Shown in pieces: positions 9,670 to 17,996 of a stretch of 64,000 nucleotides of DNA. Every line of letters begins with the position of its first letter. Position 1 is the first letter of the stretch. The stretch comes from Erysipelotrichaceae bacterium OPF54 (GTDB taxonomy: Bacteria; Bacillota_I; Bacilli_A; Erysipelotrichales; Erysipelotrichaceae). The translations under genes and the position numbers were made by a program. Location of the stretch: NCBI GenBank assembly GCA_022834735.1, contig BQKD01000001.1, positions 2,271,659 through 2,335,658 of the forward strand. Reading direction: 5' to 3'. Below the pieces are notes generated by a model. That model was not told the origin of the DNA. It searched no databases and saw only the letters and a list, made by a program, of their open reading frames with translations.

Positions 9670-9726
9670 TGTGTGATAAATATGTTATACTTGGGAACAT
9701 AAATAAATTAAAGAGGGAGATCATTT
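9670..9726 (+). promoter_or_regulatory. Promoter and ribosome site of asnA
   Basis: An extended -10 box (TGTTATACT) lies near 9688-9696, followed by AGAGGGAG directly before ATG 9727. No convincing -35 box is seen. Confidence 0.45.
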
Positions 9727-10734
9727 ATGCAGCTTACGATACCAAAAGACTATGATCCGGTGCTGACCTTGCGTCAGACACAGGAAGCGATCAAGTATAT
9801 CCGGGATACCTTTCAGAAAGAGCTGGGCAAAGAGCTTGGACTTTCCCGTATTTCGGCGCCGCTGTTCGTAGAAAAAAGCTCAGGGCTCAACGACGACCTG
9901 AACGGAAGCGAAAAGGCAGTCAGCTTCACGATGAAGGAAATGGGGGACGAAACGATCGAAGTCGTTCATTCTCTGGCGAAATGGAAGCGGATGGCTTTGA
10001 AAAAATACGGTTTTCAGATGCACGAAGGCCTGTATACGAACATGAACGCGATCCGCAAGGACGAGGAGCTCGACAACCTCCACTCTGCCTATGTGGACCA
10101 GTGGGACTGGGAAAAGATCATTGACGAAAGCGAACGGAATGTCGAAACGCTCAAGGAGCATGTGGAACAGATCTTCAAGGTCATCAAGCATATGGAACAT
10201 GAAGTGTGGTACAAATATCCGCAGGCGGTCAATCACCTGCCGGAGAGGATCCATTTTGTCACGAGCCAGCAGCTGCTCGACATTTATCCGAACATGACGC
10301 CCAGAGAAAGAGAAAATGCGATCACCAGAGAACTGGGCTGTGTGTTTGTCATGAAGATCGGAAGCCGCCTGTCGAATGGCGAGAAGCACGACGGCAGGGC
10401 GCCTGACTACGACGACTGGCAGCTCAACGGCGATATTTTATTCTGGTACGAACCGCTGCAGCAGGCACTCGAAATCTCGAGCATGGGAGTTCGTGTGGAT
10501 GAGAAAGCGCTCCATGAACAGCTGGAGGCGGAAGAGTGTCTTGAACGGGAAGAGCTTCCGTTCCACAAAGCGATCCTGAACAAAGAGCTTCCTTATACGA
10601 TTGGCGGAGGGATCGGTCAATCCAGGCTTTGCATGCTTCTGCTCAAAAAAGCCCATATCGGCGAGGTGCAGGCGAGCTTATGGCCGCAGGAAATGATCGA
10701 TCTGTGTGCCGAAAACAACATTCCGCTTCTGTAA
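9727..10734 (+). CDS. asnA: Aspartate-ammonia ligase
   Basis: 335 residues. It makes asparagine from aspartate, ammonia and ATP and is related to class II aminoacyl-tRNA synthetases. Family segments include [19 protein letters not shown] near the N-terminus, [30 protein letters not shown] and the C-terminal [14 protein letters not shown]. Length equals the family norm. It is monocistronic, bounded by its own promoter and a terminator. Confidence 0.97.
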   Translation: MQLTIPKDYDPVLTLRQTQEAIKYIRDTFQKELGKELGLSRISAPLFVEKSSGLNDDLNGSEKAVSFTMKEMGDETIEVVHSLAKWKRMALKKYGFQMHEGLYTNMNAIRKDEELDNLHSAYVDQWDWEKIIDESERNVETLKEHVEQIFKVIKHMEHEVWYKYPQAVNHLPERIHFVTSQQLLDIYPNMTPRERENAITRELGCVFVMKIGSRLSNGEKHDGRAPDYDDWQLNGDILFWYEPLQQALEISSMGVRVDEKALHEQLEAEECLEREELPFHKAILNKELPYTIGGGIGQSRLCMLLLKKAHIGEVQASLWPQEMIDLCAENNIPLL

Positions 10735-10776
10735 AAAAAGCGACTGCTGAAATGACATCAGCAGTCTTTTTTATCA
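10735..10776. terminator. Bidirectional terminator between asnA and the ABC pseudogene
   Basis: GACTGCTGA and TCAGCAGTC form the stem; A-run before and T-run after serve both convergent genes. Confidence 0.88.
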
Positions 10777-10778
10777 TG

Positions 10779-12119
10779 TCAGATCCGGATTTTTCGATCA
10801 AAGCGGGCAAGGACATTTTCCTTATGGGAGATGAGCAGGACCGCTCCATCCATCGACTCGATCGTATCAAGGATCTTATTTTCGGTAACAGGATCGAGTG
10901 CCGATGTTATTTCATCAAACAAATAAAGATCGGCTTTTCTCAAAAGCGCTCTTGCGATCGCGATCCTCTGCATTTGTCCTTGTGAAAGGTTTTGCTTTCC
11001 AAGCACGTCAAGGTGCGTATCATAGCTATGGGGCAGGCTTTCGATCCATTCGTGCAGACCGGCTTTTTTTGCCGCTTCTTCGATGGCCTGTTTGCCGGCG
11101 CAGCCATTGCCCATCCTGATGTTTTCGAGGATCGTTCCGGTGAATAAGGAAGGGTCCTGAGGAACATAAGAGATCGACAGCGGATCTTTATAAAGGATCG
11201 TTCCTTTTGTCGGAGCATACAAACCGGCAATAACTTTCATCAAAGTGGATTTCCCCTTCCCGCTCTCTCCTTCTATCACGATCTTTTCTCCTTGAGAAAC
11301 GTTCAGGTTCACATGATCGAATATCATGTGCACTGGCTTGTAGGCAAATCCGGCATCACACAGGCGTACAAACGGATCGGCTGATGTTGTGCGTGATCCG
11401 GTTCTCTGGACAGGGCAGCAATTTCATCGAGTCTTTCCAGCGACACGCTCTGCATCGATAATCCGCTGATCATTTCTGGCAGATCGGCTGCGGAATACGC
11501 GATCGTGCCAATCGTAATGTTCCAGATCCCGATCAGGGTTCCTATGGAAAGCCGGCCCTGGTAAACGAAATAGACGCCGATCACAAGATTCAGGATCTCA
11601 AGGATCCGGACTCCCGTTTCTGTCCCGCCGACCATCTTCCCCATCGAACTGGCGTTCTTTTTAACATATTTCATTTTTTCATCATATATGTCTTTGTTTT
11701 TCTGTTTTAACACATCAGACAAATGAAAGATGCGCACGACCGGATTGTTGTCGTAGTATCGTTCGGCAAAGTCTTTCAGACGGGATTCCGCTTTTTCTAT
11801 ATTCATGAAGCTTTTCTGAATAGATCTGGAGCATTTCTGATTCCATTTGTAAAAAGCGGGATCCAGAGCATGGTAAACACGCCCATCGGCCAATTATAAA
11901 TCAGAACATAGGCGAGCCCGAAAGCGACAGAAAGAAGCACCTGGACCACAGGAAGAACGGTGTAAACGAGCATATGGGCGACCTGATCGCAATCGTCGAA
12001 GATCCGTGTCTGCAAATCTCCCTTTTCGTATTTTTCATACGTAGAATACGGAATGCAGAACAGCTGGTCGATCATCCGCTTCTTATTGGCCTGCGCAATG
12101 GTCTGAACGATTTTTTCAC
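10779..12119 (-). pseudogene. ABC exporter (fused permease-ATPase), truncated and frameshifted
   Basis: The remnants read, in three frames, as one ABC exporter. Part of the membrane domain is in 11803-12119; the remaining membrane part is in 11324-11893; the ATPase domain (GESGKGKST, LSQGQ, LYLFDEIT, SHKE) is in 10779-11333. Frameshifts lie near 11850 (at CCCGCTTTTTAC, probably a T-run slip) and near 11395. The 5' end, about the first third of the membrane domain, is replaced by tnpB sequence at about 12120. The gene is not expected to make a working transporter. Confidence 0.85.
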
Positions 12120-12440
12120 AAGCGATCAAGAGAGATTGTCAATGCGTATGACTGCGTCTGCATAGAAGACCTGGATATGAAAGCGATGGCCAGGTCGCTG
12201 CATTTTGGCAAATCGGTCCATGACAACGGCTGGGGCATGTTCACCACTTTCCTGAAGTACAAATTAGAAGATCAAGGAAAACAGCTGATCCGGATCGACA
12301 AATGGTATCCATCCAGCCAGACCTGCTCAGTATGCGGGTATAAGAACCCCGAAACAAAAGATCTCGGCATGCGGGAATGGGATTGTCCGAACTGCAAAAG
12401 CCATCACGATCGGGATCTCAATGCCGCGATCAATATAAGA
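12120..12440 (+). pseudogene. C-terminal tnpB fragment (IS605 type), interrupted by an IS110 element
   Basis: From about 12120 the sequence matches the tnpB at 57979-59108 almost residue for residue, starting within its second half (REIVNAYDCVCIEDLDMKAMA), through the zinc ribbon CSVCGYKN/CPNCKSHH, and DRDLNAAINIR. It then meets the IS110 element; the last codons (EGMRIVLA-stop) resume at 14101. The RuvC Glu (IEDLDM) and last Asp (DRDLN) remain but the N-terminal half is lost by the junction with the ABC gene. Confidence 0.9.
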
Positions 12441-12465
12441 AAACTGTCATCACTCAATAAATAGC

Positions 12466-12501
12466 GAGACCCCAGAACATGAAAATCGGGGTCTCTTTTT
12501 T
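12466..12501 (+). terminator. Terminator hairpin in the left end of the IS110 element
   Basis: GAGACCCC and GGGGTCTC form an 8-bp stem followed by TTTTTT. It would stop transcription coming from the disrupted tnpB. Confidence 0.85.
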
Positions 12502-12509
12502 GAATGTGC

Positions 12510-12720
12510 CGATTCGTTTATACTAAAGCCAGCAGAGGATCATGAACACGTGTTCCTACCCAGTAGAAATACCTTAGGTATTCAAACTGTTAAGAAAACT
12601 GTCGTGTCTGATCTTATGAACCCCTAAATATACCTACGAGGACGAAGAATAAAATATCACGGACATTTCAAATGTATCGAAACCGGTGATCAGACTGATC
12701 CGCTGCCTATCTTTTTAAGG
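12510..12720 (+). ncRNA. Possible IS110 bridge RNA region
   Basis: The non-coding left end between the terminator and the transposase holds stem-loops (GAACACGTGTTC near 12545 and AATACCTTAGGTATT near 12569) and a TATACT box near 12520. In IS110 elements such as IS621 the left end encodes a bridge RNA that pairs with target and donor DNA. The guide loops here cannot be assigned by eye, so this is placement by analogy. Confidence 0.4.
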
Positions 12721-12730
12721 AGGTATTGCT

Positions 12731-14029
12731 ATGGCGAAAGTTAAACCGATGGATGTCACACTTCCGATCGCATGCGGTGTCGATGTCCACAAACGTTTTA
12801 TTGTCGCTGTCGTATGCGACGCATCTGATCCTCTTCATCCGGCTTATTTCAAAAAACGTTTTTCTACTTTTACCAACGATCTGATCCGTTTCGATCACTG
12901 GCTGCTGGAACATGGCTGCCGTCATGTCTGCATGGAGTCCACAGGCAAATACTGGATTCCTGTCTTCAATGTTCTCGAATCCGATATGGAAGAAGTCCGT
13001 ATCGTGAATCCCAAATGGGTGAAAGCTGTTCGGGACGAAAAAGACGATGATAAAGATGCCATGTGGATCGTCAACAAGTATCGTCATGGCGAAACGAAGA
13101 AAAGCTTTATTCCAGACTGGACGATCCGAAAATTAAGAGAACTGACGCGTCTAAGAATAAAATATGTGCAGCAGTGCACGCAGGAGAAGAACCGTCTCAT
13201 CAATTCGCTCACATGCCGGAACTATAAGCTGGATATGGTTTTCTCAAGCGTTTTTTCAAAAAGCGCACAAAAGATCATCGATCTGCTGATTGGTGAGGAT
13301 CCCTATACAAAAGAAGATATTCTCTGCTGCGTCGACAGCCGATGCCGTGCTTCGCAGGAAGATATACTGGAAGCATGCAATGGTTTTGAATTTGACGCGG
13401 TCGAAAAGAAAATCATTGCCCATACACGTCAGCATCTCCAGTTCCTTGAAGAACAGATCAGGACACTGGATGAAGAGATCGACATGCTGGCGGCCCAATA
13501 TAAAAAAGAGATCGATCTTCTGATGAGCGTTCCGGGTATAGGAAGAATGTCAGCTATAAAGATCATTGCGGAAATAGGAAACAATATGGATCCGTTCTAT
13601 ACAGCCGACAAGCTGACACGATGGGCCGGACTTGTACCAGGACGAAATGAATCAGCTGGAAAGAAGAACAGCCGGCATATTACAAAGGGAGGGAAATATC
13701 TCAAACCGGTTCTCGTGGAGTGTGCGTGGGCAGCTATCAAGGCGCAGAATCCGTATTATCGGTACAAGTTCAACGGAATTGCAGGAAGACAAGGAAAAAA
13801 AAGGGCCATCATCGCGATTGCCAGGAAAATACTTGTCAGTATCTGGTCAATGTTGAAAGATGGCGCAGAATGGCATCCAAAAGATATGGATGACAATGGA
13901 AGACCGCGCGAACTGAGCCTTCGCAAAGCCAAGAGAAACTTTAAAACGGTCATCCGGGATCTACTGGATCTCGGCAAGACAAAAGAAGAAATCGCAATAG
14001 ATCTTGTGACTATTATAAACCAAAGTTAG
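12731..14029 (+). CDS. IS110-family transposase (DEDD/serine)
   Basis: 432 residues, with AAGGAGG upstream of ATG 12731. The N-terminal RuvC-like DEDD domain shows CGVDVHKRFIVAVV, a Glu in CMESTGKYW, and the Asp cluster in RDEKDDDKDAMW. A coiled-coil stretch (about 230-260) leads to the C-terminal Tnp_20 domain with MSVPGIGRMSA and the conserved Ser in GRNESAGKK. The frame is intact. Confidence 0.95.
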   Translation: MAKVKPMDVTLPIACGVDVHKRFIVAVVCDASDPLHPAYFKKRFSTFTNDLIRFDHWLLEHGCRHVCMESTGKYWIPVFNVLESDMEEVRIVNPKWVKAVRDEKDDDKDAMWIVNKYRHGETKKSFIPDWTIRKLRELTRLRIKYVQQCTQEKNRLINSLTCRNYKLDMVFSSVFSKSAQKIIDLLIGEDPYTKEDILCCVDSRCRASQEDILEACNGFEFDAVEKKIIAHTRQHLQFLEEQIRTLDEEIDMLAAQYKKEIDLLMSVPGIGRMSAIKIIAEIGNNMDPFYTADKLTRWAGLVPGRNESAGKKNSRHITKGGKYLKPVLVECAWAAIKAQNPYYRYKFNGIAGRQGKKRAIIAIARKILVSIWSMLKDGAEWHPKDMDDNGRPRELSLRKAKRNFKTVIRDLLDLGKTKEEIAIDLVTIINQS

Positions 14030-14100
14030 CATGATGTAACGGGGGAAAGGGGGAAGTTTAGCCAAAATAGCATTTTAGCCAAAAATGATTTACAGAATAA

Positions 14101-14267
14101 GGAAGGCATGCGGATCGTATTGGCATAGCCTGTGAATAAAAAAGAACCGTGGGACACACGGGGATAGCTCGCTTATGCTGTGGTCAATAGACTGCTCGAA
14201 CGAGAACCGACTGTTCGCTTTTTAAGCGAAAGGAAGCCCCCACCTCTATAGGTGGGGGAGGATGTCA
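14101..14267 (+). ncRNA. Right end and probable omega RNA of the IS605-type element, copy 1
   Basis: The last tnpB codons are followed by about 140 non-coding bases almost identical to the complement of 57842-57990. It contains CTCG/CGAG outer pairing, an inner 6-bp hairpin (14180-14195), and a terminal hairpin CCCCCACCT-CTAT-AGGTGGGGG, then GGATGTCA at the boundary. TnpB omega RNAs are made from this place (3' end of tnpB plus right end) and their guide is the flanking DNA, here beginning CCCTGGTGCG. Confidence 0.7.
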
Positions 14268-14696
14268 CCCTGGTGCGAGTTTCTTCAAGGAAAGGATCAG
14301 CAGGCAATCGAATACGCCTTGAAAGGAAAAGAAATGGGCAGCACATTCCCCGATATTTACATCGTGCTCGCTTTTTCGAATTACCGGCTGGGACAGTTTG
14401 ATCTTGCTTGCCAGTTCGCGCAGGAATTCATGAATCAGGACCGCGCCGATCAGCGTTCCGGATTCATCATGCTATTCATGAAACTGTTATTACAGGTGTT
14501 GAAGGATGAATCGGACATACTATATCTGGAGGAACAGATCCTGTCTCTATTGCCTGCCTTCCGGGCTGTCGAGATCGAGATCCCGTTCTACACGTTGCTG
14601 GCCGATCACTACAAAAAACACAAGGATCTCGTAAAAGCTCTGGAAATCCAGGATCGGCTCATTTATTATTTGGAGCATGATTTTAACCAGCACTAA
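14268..14696 (+). pseudogene. Truncated TPR-type protein, C-terminal part
   Basis: An open frame of about 142 residues starts inside the transposon right end (ATG 14262 is part of GGATGTCA) and runs to 14696. The host part shows TPR-like helices (GKDQQAIEYALKGKEMG, then FSNYRLGQFDLACQFAQEFM and DLVKALEIQDRLIYYLEH). Its true 5' part was removed by the insertion or a later deletion and is not found in the window. Similar helical repeats occur at the C-terminus of HTH-TPR regulators, but nothing here fixes a function. Confidence 0.6.
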
Positions 14697-14729
14697 GAGC
14701 AGAGGCTATTCTTTTCTGTGCTATTCAAA

Positions 14730-14761
14730 AAAAACGACTGCTGATGTCTGATCAGCAGTCG
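14730..14761 (-). terminator. Terminator of the response regulator gene
   Basis: CGACTGCTGA and TCAGCAGTCG form the stem; read on the minus strand it is followed by T8. The stem core equals that of the asnA terminator. Confidence 0.88.
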
Positions 14762-14763
14762 TG

Positions 14764-15429
14764 TTATGCTTCCAGGCAGTACCCGACATTCTTTACTGTA
14801 CGGATCTCATCGTTTTCGAGGTGAAGCTTCTGGCGCAGCTTGCGGATATGCACATCCAGGGTGCGGGATTCCTCATAGTACGGGCCCCATACTTTTTCAA
14901 GAAGCTCATCGCGCTTCACGACTTCTCCTTTGGATTCGAGAAGCACCTTGAGCAGATTGTATTCCTTATATGACAGTTCGACTGGCTCGTTGTCTTTTGT
15001 CACTTCATGCTTTGTTTCATTGAGCTCGATCGTTCTGCAGCGAAGTATGGTTTCTTTCTTTTTTGTTTTTTCATACCGGCGCCGGATCGCTTTGACGCGG
15101 GAAGCGAGTTCCATGATCCCGAACGGTTTGGCCAGATAATCGTCTGCGCCAAGATCGAGTCCGATCGCCTTGTCGACTTCGCTGTCTTTTGCGGAAAGAA
15201 TAAGGACCGGGATATCCTCCCATGCCGGACTGGCTTTCAGCTTTTTCAATACGGACAATCCGTCTTCTTCGGGCAGCATAAGATCGAGGATAATGAGCTG
15301 AGGCGCTTTTTCTTCCATGGCTTTCCAGAATGCGCTTGGACATTCAAAGCCTTTGTTTTCCTCGTCTTTCATCAGAGCGTACATGAGCATCGTACGGATC
15401 GGTTCGTCATCCTCCAGAATATAAATCAT
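14764..15429 (-). CDS. Response regulator, OmpR/PhoB family
   Basis: 221 residues. The receiver domain (about 1-118) has the phosphoacceptor Asp in LIILDLMLPEEDG and the conserved Lys in LILSAKDSE; the C-terminal winged helix (about 130-221) has LSYKEYNLLKVLLE and VWGPYYEESRTLDVHIRKL. It should be a transcription factor activated by a sensor kinase. No kinase gene is next to it, so it is an orphan here. Confidence 0.95.
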   Translation of the reverse strand: MIYILEDDEPIRTMLMYALMKDEENKGFECPSAFWKAMEEKAPQLIILDLMLPEEDGLSVLKKLKASPAWEDIPVLILSAKDSEVDKAIGLDLGADDYLAKPFGIMELASRVKAIRRRYEKTKKKETILRCRTIELNETKHEVTKDNEPVELSYKEYNLLKVLLESKGEVVKRDELLEKVWGPYYEESRTLDVHIRKLRQKLHLENDEIRTVKNVGYCLEA

Positions 15430-15497
15430 GAATACACCTTCCTTTTCTCCGATTTTACCACGAAAACGACGGATTCAGAATATAGGATCGCAACATT

Positions 15498-15761
15498 TCA
15501 ATCTTCCTGTATATAAACACGCGTACTTCGGGGGAACTCTCTGGCAAAAGCATCTTTCAACAGTTTTTTGGCATTTTTTTCATCCAGAACAATGTTCTGA
15601 TCCAGATATCCGGACTCGATGAGCCGGCATTCCTTTTCGTTCCTTTCAAACTGCACATATCTGTCTTTTTTGAAAGTGAGCAGTTTGAGCCTGTTCAGAT
15701 TTTTCTGACGAATGCAGTTGGTCCACTTGAGCTGGGCCTGACGCAGCGGAATCAGCTTCAT
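15498..15761 (-). CDS. Small basic protein, downstream member of a gene pair
   Basis: 87 residues, rich in Lys/Arg in its first half and acidic at the end (YIQED). It follows the gene at 15763-16071 by one base, so the two are translated as a pair. I do not recognise the family. The pairing of two genes of about 90-100 residues resembles toxin-antitoxin modules; see the neighbour. Confidence 0.65.
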   Translation of the reverse strand: MKLIPLRQAQLKWTNCIRQKNLNRLKLLTFKKDRYVQFERNEKECRLIESGYLDQNIVLDEKNAKKLLKDAFAREFPRSTRVYIQED

Positions 15762-15762
15762 A

Positions 15763-16071
15763 TCATTCTCCTTTCAAAAATGTCTCGAGTTCCTGGGTAA
15801 AGGATTTTTTGAGCAACGTAGTCGATCCGAACAGCACATGGATCTCATCGTTCCTGCGGGCAAAGGCGATCCGCATAGCGCCTACGGACGGGTCGTTGAT
15901 CCGGCATTCCAGGACCGGCATATCATGCCACTTCTGCCTGGTCGCGTATTTGGTTTTAAAGAAGTCGTTTTCTGCCTGATAGGTCAGTCCTGCGATAATT
16001 TTCTTTTTCAGTGCCGGATTTTTCTGAAGCATCTTGCGGCACCCTCTTGTTTCAAACGTTATATCTAGCAT
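15763..16071 (-). CDS. Small protein, upstream member of a gene pair
   Basis: About 102 residues from ATG 16071; a GTG at 16092 is possible. The end, MRIAFARRNDEIHVLFGSTT followed by LLKKSFTQELETFL, has the look of RelE/HigB-fold toxins (basic strand, then a KK-containing helix), but no catalytic set can be named. Function unknown. Confidence 0.65.
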   Translation of the reverse strand: MLDITFETRGCRKMLQKNPALKKKIIAGLTYQAENDFFKTKYATRQKWHDMPVLECRINDPSVGAMRIAFARRNDEIHVLFGSTTLLKKSFTQELETFLKGE

Positions 16072-16117
16072 AACCCTATTGTATGTTCGCACCCTTTTTT
16101 AATCAAACAGCATACAA

Positions 16118-16140
16118 AAAAAAAGTCCTTTCGGACTTTA
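16118..16140 (-). terminator. Terminator of the small membrane protein gene
   Basis: AAAGTCC-TTTC-GGACTTT overlaps the gene's 3' end; a run of T follows on the minus strand. Confidence 0.85.
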
Positions 16141-16323
16141 AGATTCGGTTCGATCAAACTTGATCGGAGCTCCCAGATTCTCCGCAATTTTGAACGTCAT
16201 CCCGATAATGAGAACAATTGACACTGTCGTTGCAAAGGACGCATGATTCAAATGCAGTACGATTGCTGCCATGCCACATACAAAATTCACAAACAATAAG
16301 ATCCAATTGAGATAGTTCATGGT
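16138..16323 (-). CDS. Small membrane protein
   Basis: About 61 residues from ATG 16323 (GAAAGG upstream); longer starts lack support. Two hydrophobic segments (WILLFVNFVCGMAAIVL and TVSIVLIIGMTF) are followed by a short charged tail. No known family. Confidence 0.7.
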   Translation of the reverse strand, partial: TMNYLNWILLFVNFVCGMAAIVLHLNHASFATTVSIVLIIGMTFKIAENLGAPIKFDRTES

Positions 16324-16444
16324 TTGCCTTTCTTTGTGTTTCCTCTTTGTCATCAACAGCATAACACATTTTGAAAGCACTTTCACCATTTTTTTCCAAA
16401 AATTTCCTGCAGTAAACAGTTTTGTTTATTTGTATCATTTTTGC

Positions 16445-17929
16445 CTAATCTAAAGGAGATTTGTCAATTCTCTTTTCAGATTTCAGATATTCTTTCAGCC
16501 AGTTTTTGATCTGATCGGCTCCGCCTGGCGTATTGCTTTCGATATTGCATGGCAGGATCGGATCATGAAGGCTCATGCGCACAAGCAGCCATCCGTTGCC
16601 ATGTTCCTTGTCAAAGTTGATCCGTATTCCTTCGAAATTCGAGTCGGCTGCTGTGGCGAATGGCACATTTTCGATGTCCCTGCTCAGCCGTTCGATCACA
16701 CCATTCCCATAGGAAACAAAGTCGTCGCCGTCAATATGCAGGCGGTATTCTCTTTCTTCGAGCGGATGTCTGAGGTCTTTGAGCTTCTGGGACAGTTTCT
16801 CATGGACCGCTTCGGCCGTGATGAGGGCTGCAAGATACGCCCCGTCATCCAGAAAGAAATTGTTTTTGAACGCGGCATGCCCGCTTGTTTCGATCGCAAG
16901 CTGGCAGTCGATTCCTTCTGAATTCAGCCGTTTCGCTTCATTGATGACATTTTTGTAGCCTCGTTTGAAACGATGATGCCTCATTTCATGCGATTCAAGG
17001 AATGTATGCAGTTCATCGCTCGTCACGGAATCGGTCACGATCGTCGTGTTCGGATGTCCTTTTTTGGCAATAAGAGCGGCCAAGGCGATGATGGCATTGC
17101 GGGAAACCGGATTCCCATTTTCATCGACAGCTGAAGAACGGTCAACGTCCGTATCGAAAATAAGCCCAAGATCGGCTTTGTTTTTGCGTACTGCCTCGCA
17201 AATGCTGGCCATCGCTTCCTTGTTTTCAGGATTTGGCACATGATTGGGGAACATGCCGTCGGGCTCTAGAAACTGGCTTCCGGAAATATCGGCCCCTAAC
17301 GGACCGAGCACGTCGGTAGCGAAATAGCCTCCGGCACCATTGCCCGCATCCACTACGATATGCATTCCTTTTAACGGATGATCATAATCGGACGCATTGA
17401 CCCGTTCCCTGATCAGATCCTGCAGATGGATGGAATACGGTTTCATGATATCGAATTTCATCATTTTTCCTTCCGGAACATGGGTGAAATTCTGCGTATC
17501 GGCCAGCTCGATCAGTTCTTTGATCTGAAACGATTCCAGGCCGCCGTCTTTAGTGAAAAATTTCATGCCGTTGCGGTTGAACGGCAGATGACTGGCCGTG
17601 ATCATGATGGCTCCGTCACAGTCTGGCTGCGGGAACATGCAAGCCATGAACATGGCCGGGGTGGTAGCCAGACCGCATTCATAAATATAAGCTCCGTCGA
17701 ACAGCAAGCCGTCCGCGCAGGCGTGGAGCAGTTTCTTTCCGCTCAGCCTCGAATCGCGTCCAAGCGCCACCTTGACATGTTCCTTGTTCGTTTTTTTCCT
17801 AAGCCACGTGCCAAATGCCCGGGACAGATCGTAAACAGCCTGTTCGGTCAGATTGATGTCTTCTCCATCGATTCCTTCGAGCGCAACGCCCCGGATATCG
17901 CTTCCGTTTTGAAGTTTTTTGTATGTCAT
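16445..17929 (-). CDS. Phosphomannomutase/phosphoglucomutase
   Basis: 494 residues of the alpha-D-phosphohexomutase family, which interconverts hexose 1- and 6-phosphates. Phosphoserine loop MITASHLPFNRNG (near 105), metal loop DTDVDR (near 245, usually DGDGDR), sugar loop ETSGH (near 345) and the C-terminal phosphate-binding RMSLHDPILPCN are all present. It is the longer type (about 490-500) related to PMM/PGM enzymes of plants and some Bacillota. It stands alone; the TAG stop is shared with no neighbour. Confidence 0.93.
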   Translation of the reverse strand: MTYKKLQNGSDIRGVALEGIDGEDINLTEQAVYDLSRAFGTWLRKKTNKEHVKVALGRDSRLSGKKLLHACADGLLFDGAYIYECGLATTPAMFMACMFPQPDCDGAIMITASHLPFNRNGMKFFTKDGGLESFQIKELIELADTQNFTHVPEGKMMKFDIMKPYSIHLQDLIRERVNASDYDHPLKGMHIVVDAGNGAGGYFATDVLGPLGADISGSQFLEPDGMFPNHVPNPENKEAMASICEAVRKNKADLGLIFDTDVDRSSAVDENGNPVSRNAIIALAALIAKKGHPNTTIVTDSVTSDELHTFLESHEMRHHRFKRGYKNVINEAKRLNSEGIDCQLAIETSGHAAFKNNFFLDDGAYLAALITAEAVHEKLSQKLKDLRHPLEEREYRLHIDGDDFVSYGNGVIERLSRDIENVPFATAADSNFEGIRINFDKEHGNGWLLVRMSLHDPILPCNIESNTPGGADQIKNWLKEYLKSEKRIDKSPLD

Positions 17930-17996
17930 ATTCTTCCTTCTTTCGATTGTTCTTCTTCATTGTAGCAAAACGCGAAAAAAACGGAACCTCAAGCGA

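Larger units (their letters stand above)
12441..14100 (+). mobile_element. IS110-family element inserted in the 3' end of tnpB
   Basis: Both junctions are visible by comparison with the other tnpB copy: AATATAAGA ends the left side at 12440 and GGAAGGCATG resumes at 14101 (boundaries accurate to a few bases). The element has about 290 bases of non-coding left end, one transposase gene and about 70 bases of right end. No inverted repeats or target duplication are seen, as expected for IS110. The long left end points to the IS110 group, in which the bridge RNA comes from the left end. Confidence 0.85.
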
